This document shows, piece after piece, positions 1 to 12,677 of a DNA stretch of 64,000 nucleotides. Within the stretch, counting starts at the first letter, position 1; each line of letters opens with the position of its first letter. The stretch covers positions 162,112 through 226,111 of the forward strand of contig CAJJDN010000043.1 in NCBI GenBank assembly GCA_905182985.1, read 5' to 3'. The notes under the pieces are model-generated. The model saw only the letters and a list, made by a program, of their open reading frames with translations. It searched no databases and was not told the origin of the DNA. The position numbers were made by a program, and so were the translations under genes. Source of the DNA: Paramecium sonneborni. Taxonomy: Eukaryota; Ciliophora; Oligohymenophorea; Peniculida; Parameciidae.

Positions 1-1458
1 TATAGGTAAAATTTGTATAATAGAGTAATAAACTTTTGTAAAGATCGCAACCAATTTACAAAAGATCGTGTGGAGTAAATTGTTTGATTTAATAAAATTC
101 ATTATATCCAAAGAAACTAGTTTCTAGTGTAAATATATCATGAACTTCATTTGGATAATATTTTTTAACTAATTTATATACAAAGGCTCTAGCAGTTTTC
201 ATTTTACATGGTTCTAGAGAGAATGTACAAGAATGAAAATCAAAGAATTTACTATTATATGAAAATATTGAAGGTAGAATCCTACATTAGACAGCATCTT
301 AATCTCCTCTACAAGCATACATAAAAGAGTTTAATCTAGTGTAAATAAAATAAATACTTTTTTGAATGTCCATGCAAATCAATAAAGCAAACTATATTTC
401 TAGTTTAAATAATATTTTTAAGGAGATTTTTGGTTTCAATAATTTGAAAATGTAATTATGGATTAGGTTTATGCCATGATCTATTTAAATCTTTACCACT
501 TAAATCACATCTAAAATTGCCATATTGTACACCATCAGGATTAAAAAGTGGGATGACAATAAAGTGAAATAAGTTAGTAAGTAAATTATCTTTTTAAAGA
601 GCACTTAAAAAGCCTTAACAAACAAAAGATGATACAGTTTCACCAGGATGTTAACGAGCTATTACAAGAATAACATCATTATTTGGTGAGCCAAATTTGA
701 GTATGGGTATTTTAAGACCAGAGAGTGAAGTAGTAAGGATTTAATAATCATTTTTAAGAAAAGCCTAAAGATCTGAATTAGTATAAGGATTATTAAGAGA
801 TAATTTGAATTATTTATGTTTAGATGGAATGATAATAGTTAATTAATATAATTAACACATTTAAGTAGGGTACTAACAAAAAAAAATGATTAAGTACTTT
901 TAATTTATAAAATTGGGAAGTTTTGATTTTAACATGAGTTTGAAGGGGTTCCCATTCAGAGCCAACTTTAATCATTACTGAAAGACCTTGTTTTAGTAAT
1001 TTATATTCTTTAACCTAAATAAGATTAAGGATGATTACTAAATTAATTATATGAAGAGTGAGGATTTGACCTTATAAATTATTGACTTCAAAATAAAACC
1101 ATTATGAATAGCCAACAGTATTTGTATCATCTTATAAAATTAAATTAAATTCATTATTTTTGATTTGATATGCTGCATATAGATTAGCTGATTCAAAATC
1201 TGAATTAAACATTCCATTGTTTATAATTGGTTGAGATTTGATTAGTTTATTATAATCATCTAATAGTAATCCATTAAAATGATATTTGAAATTATATGAT
1301 GATGTTTGTTTATGTTTTAAATAGACACATTTATGTTAAATATTATGTATGGGTAATTGAATATTGATAGAAGTATCAATGAAGATTTCTTTGGGTAGTT
1401 TTAATTAATAATTATTTTAATCTGATTCTTCAGAAATAAATCCTTCATCATCATTCAT
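1..1458 (-). CDS. Cytosolic carboxypeptidase (M14 zinc peptidase, AGBL/CCP type), 3' end missing
   Basis: Read with TAA/TAG as Gln, the minus strand from ATG at 1458 gives an N-terminal beta domain ([16 protein letters not shown], then NTVGYSQWFYF) followed by an M14 peptidase domain. The zinc motif HPGE is present, then [17 protein letters not shown], the third ligand in FIDLHGHS, and a late TLETSFFG that fits the catalytic glutamate. This order is that of cytosolic carboxypeptidases, which remove glutamates from tubulin tails; a role on ciliary microtubules is an inference from the family. Two small introns are seen: 1015-1038 (24 nt) and 336-357 (22 nt). The gene continues past the left edge, so its C-terminus is unknown. 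It is divergent from the trichocyst protein gene 47 bp away, so the two share a very short promoter region. Confidence 0.88.
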
Positions 1459-1505
1459 ATTTATTTAATTTTAATTACCCGTTTTTATAAATCATAATTA
1501 AAATA

Positions 1506-2561
1506 ATGAAAGTGACAATCGCCCTTGTATTGTTAGTCACATTAGCATCAGCCACATCTACTTAAGATTAGATTCTTGCTTTACTCTAAACAGGCACAAA
1601 AGCAAGTGATGCCATTGATACAGTGTTTGGTTTGTTGAATGATTTAGTTCAATCTAATAAGGATGCTTAATTTGCTGCAGATTAAAAGAATGAAACAGAT
1701 GAATGGGTAGGTGCATAAACAATAGAGTAATTTACAAAAATAAAGAATTTGAATTAGAAATTATTCTAATAATCAATTGAAAATAGAGCATAATTTGAAT
1801 AAGAATTGTAAGATACAAAGAATTATCTTGCATGGAATGAATAAAGATAAGATGAAATAGTAAGAAAGATTGGTGTATTACTTGATGAATAATGTTTAAG
1901 TAATCAACTTTTTGTTAGATCAATTAAATAAAATAGAGAAGCTCTTGAAGTAGTAAGAGTACTTAGATAAGATGTTGCAGGATACATAATTAATGGAGAT
2001 TCATTTGAATTAGCTTAAGTTCAAAGTGTTGCTGATAAAATAAAGCAATACAGAAATACATTCTAAGAATAAGAAATAGAATCTTTCCTCTAATTAGCAA
2101 ATAAATAAGAAGATGGTTCAGTTAGTAGAGGAGCAACACTAGCAGAAAGAGTCTTAGCTGTATTAGAATCACTTGAAGCCAATCTTTAAGCTTCACTTGA
2201 GGCTCTTGAAGTTAATGAAATTAATGCTTCATGGGAATTAGCTGGTTGGGTTTCATTGAGTGAAGCTGAAGTTTCAAATCTTAAAGTTGAATATGAAAGA
2301 AAATAAGTCTATGCTGATAGATTAGCTACTGTATTTATTATTTATATTATTTAGTAAATATAAGCTGCTTTAGCTTAATAAGCAAAATCAAAGATTATTC
2401 TTTAAGAATCTTAAGATGCTTTAGATTAAGCATAATCTGATTTGGAAAATAAGAGAGCTGATTATGCTGAAGCCAAAGCCAAGAGAGATGAAGAGAATGC
2501 TATCCTTGAATAAGTTATCATTATGTTCAAGAAATAAGTTGCTTCATGGTCTGGAAGATGA
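1506..2561 (+). CDS. Trichocyst matrix protein (TMP family)
   Basis: A 343-residue product in two exons, with one intron at 2331-2354 (24 nt); both exons are whole numbers of codons. It starts with a signal peptide (MKVTIALVLLVTLASATS) and is then almost entirely heptad-rich helix with many Gln/Glu/Lys and few aromatics. That pattern matches the precursor proteins that are sorted to, and crystallise in, Paramecium trichocysts. In that family a propeptide is removed by maturation proteases; the cleavage site cannot be fixed from sequence alone. Many Gln codons are TAA or TAG. The intron is a multiple of three without TGA, so its retention would leave the frame open. The stop TGA at 2559 is 28-70 bp upstream of the next gene. 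Confidence 0.85.
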
Positions 2562-2588
2562 GACTCATCATTTTATATCAATATTAAT

Positions 2589-4423
2589 ATGAATTTATTT
2601 ATTCAATGTTTCATACAATAGGCTATTAAAATGTCTATTTCAGAGACCTATGCTTAGAAAATTCCAAACATATTTGAAATCAATACTCTTCTTATGATAA
2701 CTTTCATCTTGTTATTTGTCTGGAGAATTATTACCTTGAAAAATAAATCATTTACAAATCCACTCAGAATATTTGCTATTGCTACTTTGAAATTAATTCA
2801 CTATCTTTCATCACTTTATAGTCTTATCATGTTTTCATTTTTGATGTAAGTTTCCTTCATATCACAAGTTCATACGTGGCAGATTAATTGGCTTTTAAGA
2901 ATTTTAACAAAATTAAACTTACTCAATTCTTCTTTGTCATCATAATCTTCTTTTGGGGAACAGATATTAACTTATATTAACTTACCCTTGTAACCCTTAT
3001 TGAAAAAGCTACTAAAAAACTTATTTAATCTTATTCCATTTAAAAAGAAGATGAGATCTCAACCATTTTATCCTATGTTTTAGCTCTAGCAATAATCCTT
3101 ACAATATCTATCTATGAAGTATTATCATCCTTCTAATTCAATAGATTTTTGCATCAGAAGAAGTAGAAGCATTCAATATTCTGGATTTCCCTATGCTTAA
3201 TTTGTTAATGATAATCTTATTCTTTTTGGCTCTCTAAAAGATAACCTATAACATTACTAAAGAATAACATAATAAATTTATAGGCCTTATTATGTGTCTC
3301 TTATTTTTGATATATGAACTCAAGATCAAAATCTTTGATCGTTTCAATCATTAAGTGATGTGGATTAGTCTAATTGTCTTAGCTACTCTAAACCTTTTTG
3401 AAAATTCAGAACTAGAATCATAATTAGTCTAAACTAATCCAATATTTTTAGATAATGAAATATCATTCTAAGCTTTCTTAAATCATTTATCAAGTAATTA
3501 AGATTCCAAGAAATTGATGATTCAACTCTCTCTTAATTTTTCCTTTATGTTTGTTGAATTAATCTATGGTTGGATTAGTAATAGTTTAGGATTGATTACA
3601 GATTCATTACATATGCTTATTGATTCAAGTGCCTTAGCCATAGCCTTATTTGCCAGTTTTATGGCTAAAAGAAAAGCTAATTCAACATACACATTTGGAT
3701 ATGAGAGAGTAGAAATATTATCTGGATATGCTAATGGTGTATTCCTATTATTTGCAGTTGTTGAAATCATCTCAGAATCTTTTGAAAGAGTTATAACTCC
3801 TTAAGAAGTACTTCCTGAAAAAATGCTGGTTGTATCATTCCTTGGGTTGCTAGTTAATATTATTGGATTATTTTTCTTTCATAATCATGGACATATACAT
3901 TCAGAAGAAGTTGATGAACAATTGGAAGAAAAACACCATCATCATTGTTCTCATCATCATGATCATAATCATAATTTATCTGGTGTATACTTACACATTC
4001 TTGCTGATGCTTTAGGTAGTGTTGCATGCATCATTTCTGCTTTGCTAATATATTACTATTAATTTCATATGGCTGATCCTATAGCCTCTATCATTATTTC
4101 ATTACTCATTCTTACCACCACAATTACCTTACTTAAAGATACTAGTAAAATATTATTGATGCATGTACCTTATTCCGGAAAAAAGGTTCTTGAAGCTATT
4201 TCTCATGATGTAAATAATGTAATTAATTATTTAGCTTAAACATCGAAGCTTTGAACCTCAAGAAATGAAATTATGGTAATACAAAGAGAAAAAATTAGTT
4301 TTTACTGCCAGGTTTAAAATTAAGTAAGAAGATGAAGCTTAAATTAATTCAGAAATAGATGATATTCTTTCAAAGCATAAAGAGGTTGTAATTAATGCAA
4401 TTGATTTTGATTATGTTGACTGA
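2589..4423 (+). CDS. Cation diffusion facilitator (ZnT/CDF) zinc transporter, long ZnT5-like form
   Basis: Four exons with introns at 2846-2868, 3119-3144 and 4210-4234 give about 590 residues. The C-terminal two thirds is a classic CDF domain: SLGLITDSLHMLID and LHILADALGSVACI supply the two H/D metal-binding helices. Between them is a His-rich loop near 3870-3985 (HNHGHIHSEE, then HHHHCSHHHDHNHN). A cytosolic C-terminal domain ends the protein. Ahead of the CDF domain are about 280 residues with several extra membrane helices, as in ZnT5/Msc2 transporters that load zinc into the early secretory pathway. ATGs at 2589 and 2631 are in frame; I took the first. The target organelle is inferred only from the family. 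Confidence 0.87.
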
Positions 4424-4465
4424 ATTAATTTTGTTTTAATTTGCAATTCATATAAATATATTTAA

Positions 4466-7219
4466 ATGGAAGACTAATTTTCTGAAGATTATCACTTATC
4501 TCTTCAGTAAGGTTTAATTCTTTATATCTTTAAGCATCTGCTAGGCTCTCTGATAGATTTCAAGATAAATTTAAACCTTAATCAATTTTACTTGATTAAA
4601 ATCCTGTCCCAAACAAAAATACAGATACATCTCAATTATAAGCATGGGAATCAGTTTCTGAAACACCATTTAAAGAATCTCTTTAATAATAATAATTAAA
4701 TGGCATTAATTTAAGAAATTCCTTAGTATTGCAAGTAATCTATAATTATTATTATATAGAATCGAACAATGACTCATATCCCTACAGTCAAAATAATAAA
4801 ATAAATGATAAATAGAAATAAGCTACTTTTAGAAGCCAAAGATAAGCTAATGAGAATTGGTTATATTTATCCAAAAAATTAAAAAACAAATCTGATTAAT
4901 TTTCTTAAAGAAAATTATTTGGGAGACTTAAATAAGGATCAAATAAGAAAATAAATTTTTTTTGAACCAATTAAAATTAAACTTCCAACCTTTAGTCCAA
5001 CCAGCAAATTTATTTTAATTTGGCAAATATTTAGAATTATTTAAATAATGTTTTTATTATGGTGGGTTCCATTTAAAATTGCTTTCACACCTGAGGGTTC
5101 TACTGATATTTAGAATATCGAACAAACCTTAGTTTACTTTATGATTTTTGATTTAATTATTAAATTAAATGTTGGAATTATTGATCAGGGCCAAATTATG
5201 AAGGATCGCCTTTTCATCCTTCTTTATTATATCAAATATGAATTGTATGAAGATATCATTTACTTAATTACTTTAATAATAATTATAAGAGAATAGCCTA
5301 TTGATACATATCTAATCAAAGAAATTATTGTTTTAACTTAATTTTCACTTAATTTCTTTAAATTAAAGAAGAAAATAAAAACATATGAAGAAACTTTGAC
5401 AACCTAATCCACTCTTATTGAACTTGCTAATTTATCTTAATTAATTATTGTGATATTTTATTTTGCTCATTTTATGGCTTGTGTTTGGTACTATGTAGGT
5501 ATTAAAAGTTTGGATTAATTTAATGAATCTTGGATAATCAAATATAAATTAATTGATGCTCCTATATCTTATTGTTATGGATATTCATTCTATTGGGCCA
5601 CAGCTACAATGGTTACAGTTGGTTATGGAGATGTTACTGGATAAAATATATATGAAGTTCTTTGTTCAATTATATTAATGTTTTTAGCCAGTGGAATATT
5701 TGCATTTTCAATAAATTCCATAGGTTTGATATTTAGTACTATTGATACATAATAATAAGTATTCAAAAGAACACTTTTATTAATCAATCATTATATGTAG
5801 TTTAATGAAGTTTAATTATCATTGTAGAGTAGAATAAGAAATTATATTAAATATTTTTTTGAATAAGAAAAATAAGGAAGTAAAAATGAAATTGATGTTG
5901 TCTTAAATTAATTATCAAATAATTTAAGACAAGAACTATTATAAGATGTACAATTAAGAGTACTAAAACAAGCAGATTTTTTTATTAAAAATTTCTCTGA
6001 ATCAACAATTAGATTAATTGCTGATCATGTAAAATTTTAGTAATGTACACCAAAAGAATTGATTTATAAATAATAAACTAATGATGACAAATCCATTTAT
6101 ATTATTTAAAAGGGGGAAATTTAATTGATTGATGATAATTCAGGTAAGATAATGAAAATTTTTACAAAAGGATAAAGTTTTGGAGAATTAGAATTTTTAT
6201 CATAATAAACTAGATTTTGTAGTGCATATAGTGTTACATTTAGTTAATTATATAAAATTTCTAGAGAAGATTTTCTAAACCTAATAAAGGATAATACAAT
6301 AGACTATTAAAAATTTTAACAAATGAAAGATTAAGTTTAGTTAAAATATGAAAATGAATAATTTAAATGTTATGCTTGTGAGTAAAGCCACCTTATTTGG
6401 GATTGCCATTTTTTATTTTACAAACCAAACATTGAAGTTTTGGTAAAGAAATCTTTATTCCATACTGAATAAAAACGAACAAATTTTAGAAGATCTGAAA
6501 AAAGATTTTTGAATATTTTACACAAAAGTATCGATAATGAAGATTCAAATGAATAAACATAGAAGATTGCTTCTCTTCCTTCTGAGACTTCTTCTTAAAA
6601 TTCTTCATAAGATAGTCATAAAAATAATACAATAGAGGTAGAATAATAAAAAATTAGAGATTCACTTCAAAAGCTTGGATAATAACATTAATCAAGAAAA
6701 AGTTCAGCATAAAGTAAATAAGGATAAATAGTTATAGAAGAACTTAATTTTAATTTAAATAAAAGATTATCAAATCGTTAAAGTGTTAGATACACTGAAA
6801 TTGATACTCCAATGACATCAAAAAGAAAATCTATCAATTCTATATATCCTATGGATGCTAAAAATTCTGTATCTGCTCCTTAATTAGCTCCAATAAAAGA
6901 GGATATTAAAAAGGAAAATAAAGATTATAGTTAAAATCTAAAAAGTTTTCATTAATTAGATGAAATTATAGATAACAAATATTATAATGATGAAATTGAT
7001 TCTGTATTTTCATTTTAATATTACTTTCCACATAATAATGTTGAAAAAGTTTTATAATAGTAACAAAGATTTCAAAAGCAGTTTAGATAAAAAAAAGTAA
7101 AAGTAGTAAAGAGCAAATATATGTTTCATAAAATTGCCAAAATAACAAAATAAAAATAAAATAAACATAAGAAAGATTAAGCATCAGTTAATTCATTAAT
7201 AATAAGAGAAAATATATGA
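4466..7219 (+). CDS. Voltage-gated-like K+ channel with cyclic-nucleotide-binding domain
   Basis: Introns at 4512-4534 (23 nt) and 4735-4759 (25 nt) join an N-terminal tail to a six-helix channel core. The pore reads FYWATATMVTVGYGDVTG, with a GYGD potassium filter. A C-linker and a cyclic-nucleotide-binding fold follow (IYIIQKGEIQLIDD, then GQSFGELEFLS). The long C-terminal tail is Ser/Gln/Lys-rich. The family is Eag/CNG-like, which ciliates have expanded for control of membrane potential and swimming. The helix before the pore (about 5310-5400) has lysines but not a regular Arg-every-third S4, so voltage sensing is uncertain. A paralogue lies at 19202-22025. The stop is only 6 bp from the convergent stop of the next gene. 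Confidence 0.88.
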
Positions 7220-7225
7220 ATTCTA

Positions 7226-10200
7226 TCAATTTTTTAATCCTTAGACTTATAAAAGACTTTCTAAAAACAATTAAAAATCATTATTTCTTTGTACTTTATT
7301 AAAAAACTCTTAAGCAATTTCTCTTTTTTATCTAATTCTTCCATAATCAATGAAAAATTAATCAACCATTTCTGAAACCTTTTTATTTGTACGTACATCT
7401 TATACAAATGACAGAAGAAACTGATTTTCTAATTCATCTTTTGATATTTCTTCATCTTCATTCAAATCAAGAAGATCAAAAAATAATATAACTTTCTATT
7501 CTAATTAACCTATTTAAAGATGGCTACAATATTTAAGAAATAATTATATTTCTGCTAATTATTTTTTCTTTCTAAATAAATAAAACCCAATTCGATTCAA
7601 AAATATTTTATCTTCAATTCTTAGTGTAGAATCTTCTATTAAAATTAACTCTTTAATTGGAACAATCTTTTCAACAGAAATTCTAAAATCTCTAAATTCT
7701 AAACCAGGGCCTCTTAAATAATAATCTCCTAAAAGATTATACAATTCATTTAATTTAGGTTGTCCAGTTTATAATTAAAGTGGAATATAAAAATATTCAA
7801 TCTTTTTCCAACATCTTTTTGGTTCTGAAATTTTTATTTAAGATTTAAATTATTTAGCCAATTCATTTGCCACCATTCTCTAATAAGGTTTTTCAATTAC
7901 TACATTAAGTTCAATTTACTCTAATATTTCATTTTTTTTTCTTAATAAATTAACATTATGTTGATTTTATTAGGTAATAGCATGTAATTTTTAGTAACAT
8001 AAAGCACAAAAATTTTCAGAACATTCAATGCATTCTAAAATAGTTGGATTTTTGCCACATTCTTAGCAAATTGATATGATTTAAGATTTTGCCTCTATAA
8101 ATTAAAGAATTCTTTTAATAATTAAAGCATTATCAATTTGATAGAATCTAATTTTCATAACATTTTAAACTATCATATCATATTCAGTCATAACCATTTT
8201 ATCAATTTTTTTATATTTTGATATGCTAATGAATTATGATTCTAATTTAGCAATTTCTGCATCGTATTATTTTACTCTAATATCTGTTTACAAATCTAAA
8301 TCTTCTTATTCTTTATTAATCCTTTTATTCTCGTCCCTAACAACAATTATATACGAATTACTTTAATTCTTTATAGTGTTTTTCTAAATCTTTTAATTTA
8401 AGTTAAGTTTTCTATTATTATTCAACTAATTATCTATGATTTATTTTATCAATCTCTTCAATAACCCACTCAGGTCTATCTGGAATTAATTCTCTGACTA
8501 ATATTTTTATTAGAGAAATTGCAATTACACAACTTACAAAATACCATAATTCTAAATCATTTTCAACAACATAATCAACCTAATCTGTAAACATTCTTAA
8601 TGTAGCAGCTCTATGCATAAAGTATAATACAATAAAATTTGTAAACACACCAATTGCACTTAAAAATTCTAATACATTAAGCCATTATCCAATACCAGGA
8701 ACTCTTTCAGATTTGACTCTTTTAGTCATGTAAATCAATTTATATAATTTTACTTAAATGTCAATTGTATTCATTACTATTCCTATAAATGGACCTATTG
8801 GAAAAGCAGCAGAAAACAAAATAAAATAACCATAATCTGTAATAGCTTCCATAAAATAATCAAGTGTTCCTTCAAAATCATCTTTAAGAGAATTCAATTC
8901 GATTGCATCTACATCTAATTTAGTTTCAAAAGGCATATATTTAAATTTTGGATTTTTTATTTCTTCTAAAATATTCTCCTAAAGAATCTCTTCGTTTTCA
9001 ATTTTTAAAACAAGTCGAGCTGCTGATTACAACAAATCTACTTCTATAGAATCTAAAGGAGGTTATTTCTAATTTTTTTTAAATTCATCCTAATTCCAAT
9101 ATTGTTCTATTTCATCTAAGTATAAAAGATGTTAATTCTTATCTTATCTGGTGTTTTATTAACTTATTGTTTTATTCTTTACTTTATTAAAATATTGTCT
9201 TATATTTGCTCTTAATAATAAAACAGGAATAAGAAAGTTCACCAAAATATAATATGCTTTTTTTACTAAGACTAGAGGAATTAAAAAATAAAAGATATCT
9301 TCTAGATTGTACTTATCATTTTATACAACAATAATATAAATCACAGGCATATATGAGTTAATAAACCTAAAAAATACATTTTTGTAAATTAATGATTTCT
9401 GATAACTTAGCTCATATTTATGATTTTCTTGATCTGCATACCATTTAGAAAAGTATAGAAAAAAAATATTTAAAATTTATATTGCGACAGCCTACAGAGC
9501 TCCTAGTAAAAATATAAATCCTTTATATATTTTTAATTCTTATTTAAGTAAATCAATTCCATAAACTATTCCAAAACTGCAAAATAAAAAGACACCTAGT
9601 AAAAAAATAAAAAAAACAAAGAAGGCTGCCATTTTAGTTATTTATTAATGCTTTGTCAATTTTCTTGTTATAAAATGAATTTCTTCATCACCTGAAAACT
9701 TATCTTTCAATGGACCTTCGTAATATGAAGATTCAGCTTATAACATTTAATCTATGCAACCCCATCTTGTATTGATTTCAGATGTTTTCCTTTTCCATAA
9801 TTCAATTTAAACTGTAGACCATATTGTAACTAATAAAACCCAATATGGAATTATATTAGAATGGAAATCATAAAATATAGCATATAATTAAAGTATAAAT
9901 CCTGGAATAGCTATTATCAATTATACACAAGATAAATAACTAATCCATGCAAAATAAAATGAAATTTATTCACCAAAATATAATCTCATTGTAGTTAATG
10001 AAGTAAAATTTCTTCCTTTACCTTCACTTAAATAATCTTTTATCTAACTTATTGGTTAAGGAATAAAACCAAATGATAATTTTTACCATTAATTTTTTAC
10101 AATTTATATCCCACCAGAAGTATGCATTGCATAACAAGATTCAACAAGTTTTGATTTTAGTAAGGATTCTAAATTTATTGATTTTATTAAATGATCATAG

Positions 10201-12621
10201 ACAATTTTTTATCTTTAACTTGATCTAAATGGTTCAAATTTGTTTCTTTAATTTTATTTAAATTATTCCAAATCATAAGAATCAATTAATTTTATCTACA
10301 TTTCCATTTCTTCTGCTAACTTTTCTAATTTTTCTTCTTTTAATCTTAACATTATATAGATTTATGATTTCGATATAAAAGACTCCATCATATAGATTTA
10401 AAATTCAGCCTTTTATAATAAATCTAATTAAAAGTTTATTTATTAATCAATCATTTTCTTTTGTTCTTAAATTTCTTATTCATTTTATCTTTTAAAAATG
10501 TCAATGAGATTTGTTTTTACTGAATGATCAAATTTCAAAACTAAATCAGGAACAAATAATTAACTTGAAAATAAAATTAATTACTCTAAACAATCAAAAG
10601 AATTTTTCTTTTTTTATGAAAAAGAGGGGGATAAATTCAAAGGTATTACTTAATTGGTATTTTTTTTATTTTTTAGTGATTTAGGTAAAAAATTCTTATT
10701 TTCCCTTTGTACTGAAGATTTTAAGAAATCTGGACTTTTTTCAAATTCATTTTGTTAAAATTAAGATTATGTTTTTTATTCTCTAATTGATTATCTAGCT
10801 TAAGTTTATTTTTTTGTTTTAAGTTAAGATTTATAAAATTTACTTTTAGATAAAATATTTTCTGTTAAATTATATTAGTCTTCAAAATTAGCATTTTACT
10901 TATTTCTTTTTTATTTATGTTTTTAAAATATATCACTAACCGATTGATTAACTATATTTTAAGTTTGAGAATATTTTTTTTTTTTAATTAAACCATCATA
11001 ATAAATTGAAGTAGCAATGTCTTTTGTCAATTATCTTGCTCTAAAAAACTCATTATTTTCAGCTTCAGGGTCTGCATATTTATTTAATAAATATTTAATT
11101 ATTTTTTAATCACCATTTAATGATGCCAAATGTAATGCTGTATTTCCATGATTATCTTTTATGTCAATCTATAAAACTTACTTACAAAACAATTCTTTTG
11201 TTCTATCATAAAAATCTTTATCATTTTTAAGTTCATTTATTTACATCAATCTTAAATTTATCTTTGTTAATTCTTCTTTATATTATAAATCTTATTATCT
11301 ATATCTCTCAAGTTCATGATAATATCTCACTTTGTATATTGATGAATCTTTATTTTCTAAAATATAAGTTATCCCTGGTATAGCTTATCGACTTATTTAT
11401 TCCAAATAACTAATTAAATCCTTTGAATAATAATTTTTTCTATCTTTTTCTTTTTTAAGAGGCTTTTTCTTATTACTAGAATCTGGGCCTTTTATTGAAA
11501 GATCTAATATTTCAAATTTAATAATTATTTTTAAAGCTTAATAATTATTTTATGAACAACATGCATGTAAACATGATTAACTATCTAAAGTTTTAATTGG
11601 AAACATAATATATATTCTAGGTAAATTAATTAAGATATTTTTAATATGATGATTAATTGAATAGAGACAACACCAATAAAGAATCTTTGTATATAATAAA
11701 GGATTTTGTAATTCTGTCTCATATTTGTAACAAATTTCTTGAAATGTGATAAATTCATCTTCCTTTTTTCCTTTTAATTCACTATTCCAAAATTGTTGAC
11801 ATTCAATTAAAAATGACACAATTTAATCTATTATCAATTCTAATACATTTTTATGGCCATTTTTTCCTGCTAAATCCATTGGATATAATCCATTATTATC
11901 ACATAGAAAAGAATGTGCTTACTTTTTTAATAAGAATTAAACACTTATTGAATCTCCATAAAATGCACACCAATGTATTGGAGCCCATCTGCTATGAGGA
12001 TTTAGACAATTTACATCAGAACCATTTTCAATCAATATCCTTAAACATTCTTATCTATTATTTGAAAGTTTAGGATCATTTAAAAAACAACATATTTATA
12101 TTGGTGAACAACCAAACATATCTTTTTATTAAACATATTTTTTAATTGATTCTAATATTTCTTATCCATCATTGTCATCAAAATCTAAATCAATTTCAAT
12201 AATTTCTTCATCATCATCATCATCATCTTCATCTTTTTTTTTAGGATTTACTTTTCTCTTTTATTTACTTTTAGATTTCTTTTTATTATCTTAAAGCAAT
12301 ATTTTATAATCTTCAATTAAAATTTCTAAAACTTTATTATCTTATCTCAATGCTGTTTAATGTAAGATATTTCCTATTTGCTATTTATGATAATAAAATA
12401 CTTTAATCTTAATCCTTTACTGTAAAATCACTCTCAAATCTTTAATTTTAATTGGAACCAACTTTTTTAATAAAATTTTTTTCAATAATCATGTCTTATT
12501 ATTCTTCGTATATTTCATCTTTTGATTATTATTCTGATTTTATAGAAGGTGAATTCAAACTATTGTTATAAATTTTTGGAGATGTAAATTAAGTCCAACT
12601 TTAGAATTATTTTTAAAACAT
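7226..12621 (-). CDS. Ankyrin-repeat / anoctamin (TMEM16) / B-box / EF-hand multidomain membrane protein
   Basis: About 1,770 residues. Ankyrin-type repeats span roughly residues 65-520 (SRWAPIHWCAFYGDS, then NHGNTALHLASLNGD), with a poly-Asp patch at 12207-12233. A charged linker follows, read through without a TGA at 10470-11040. The TMEM16 region is at about 800-1390: YFGEQISFYFAWISYLSCVQ, then FAA-type core YFILFSAAFPIGPFIGIVMN and NTIDIQVKLYKLIYM. A coiled coil and an intron (8337-8361, 25 nt) lead to a B-box zinc finger (CQECGKNPTILECSENFC, then ALCYQKLHA and QHN). An EF-hand (DLNEDEEISKDEL) lies near the end. Anoctamins are Ca2+-activated chloride channels or lipid scramblases. One intron near 12,415-12,470 is needed to keep frame but its borders are ambiguous. 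Function and location are inferred. Confidence 0.82.
12207..12233 (-). repeat. Asp-coding trinucleotide tract inside the ankyrin-anoctamin gene
   Basis: A run of near-perfect ATC/TTC triplets on the plus strand, encoding an acidic Asp/Glu stretch on the minus strand between the first ankyrin-like segment and the main repeat block. It is a simple length-variable microsatellite kept in frame. Confidence 0.7.
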
Positions 12622-12677
12622 ATAATAATTAATATAAGTATATATTATATAGGAAAAAAACAACAATTTAACTATTA

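Noticed and set aside
11577..12073. Standard-code frames on both strands around 11.6-12.1 kb as separate small genes
   Set aside because: The minus frame is part of the ankyrin region of the large gene once TAA/TAG are read as Gln; the plus frame is its shadow.
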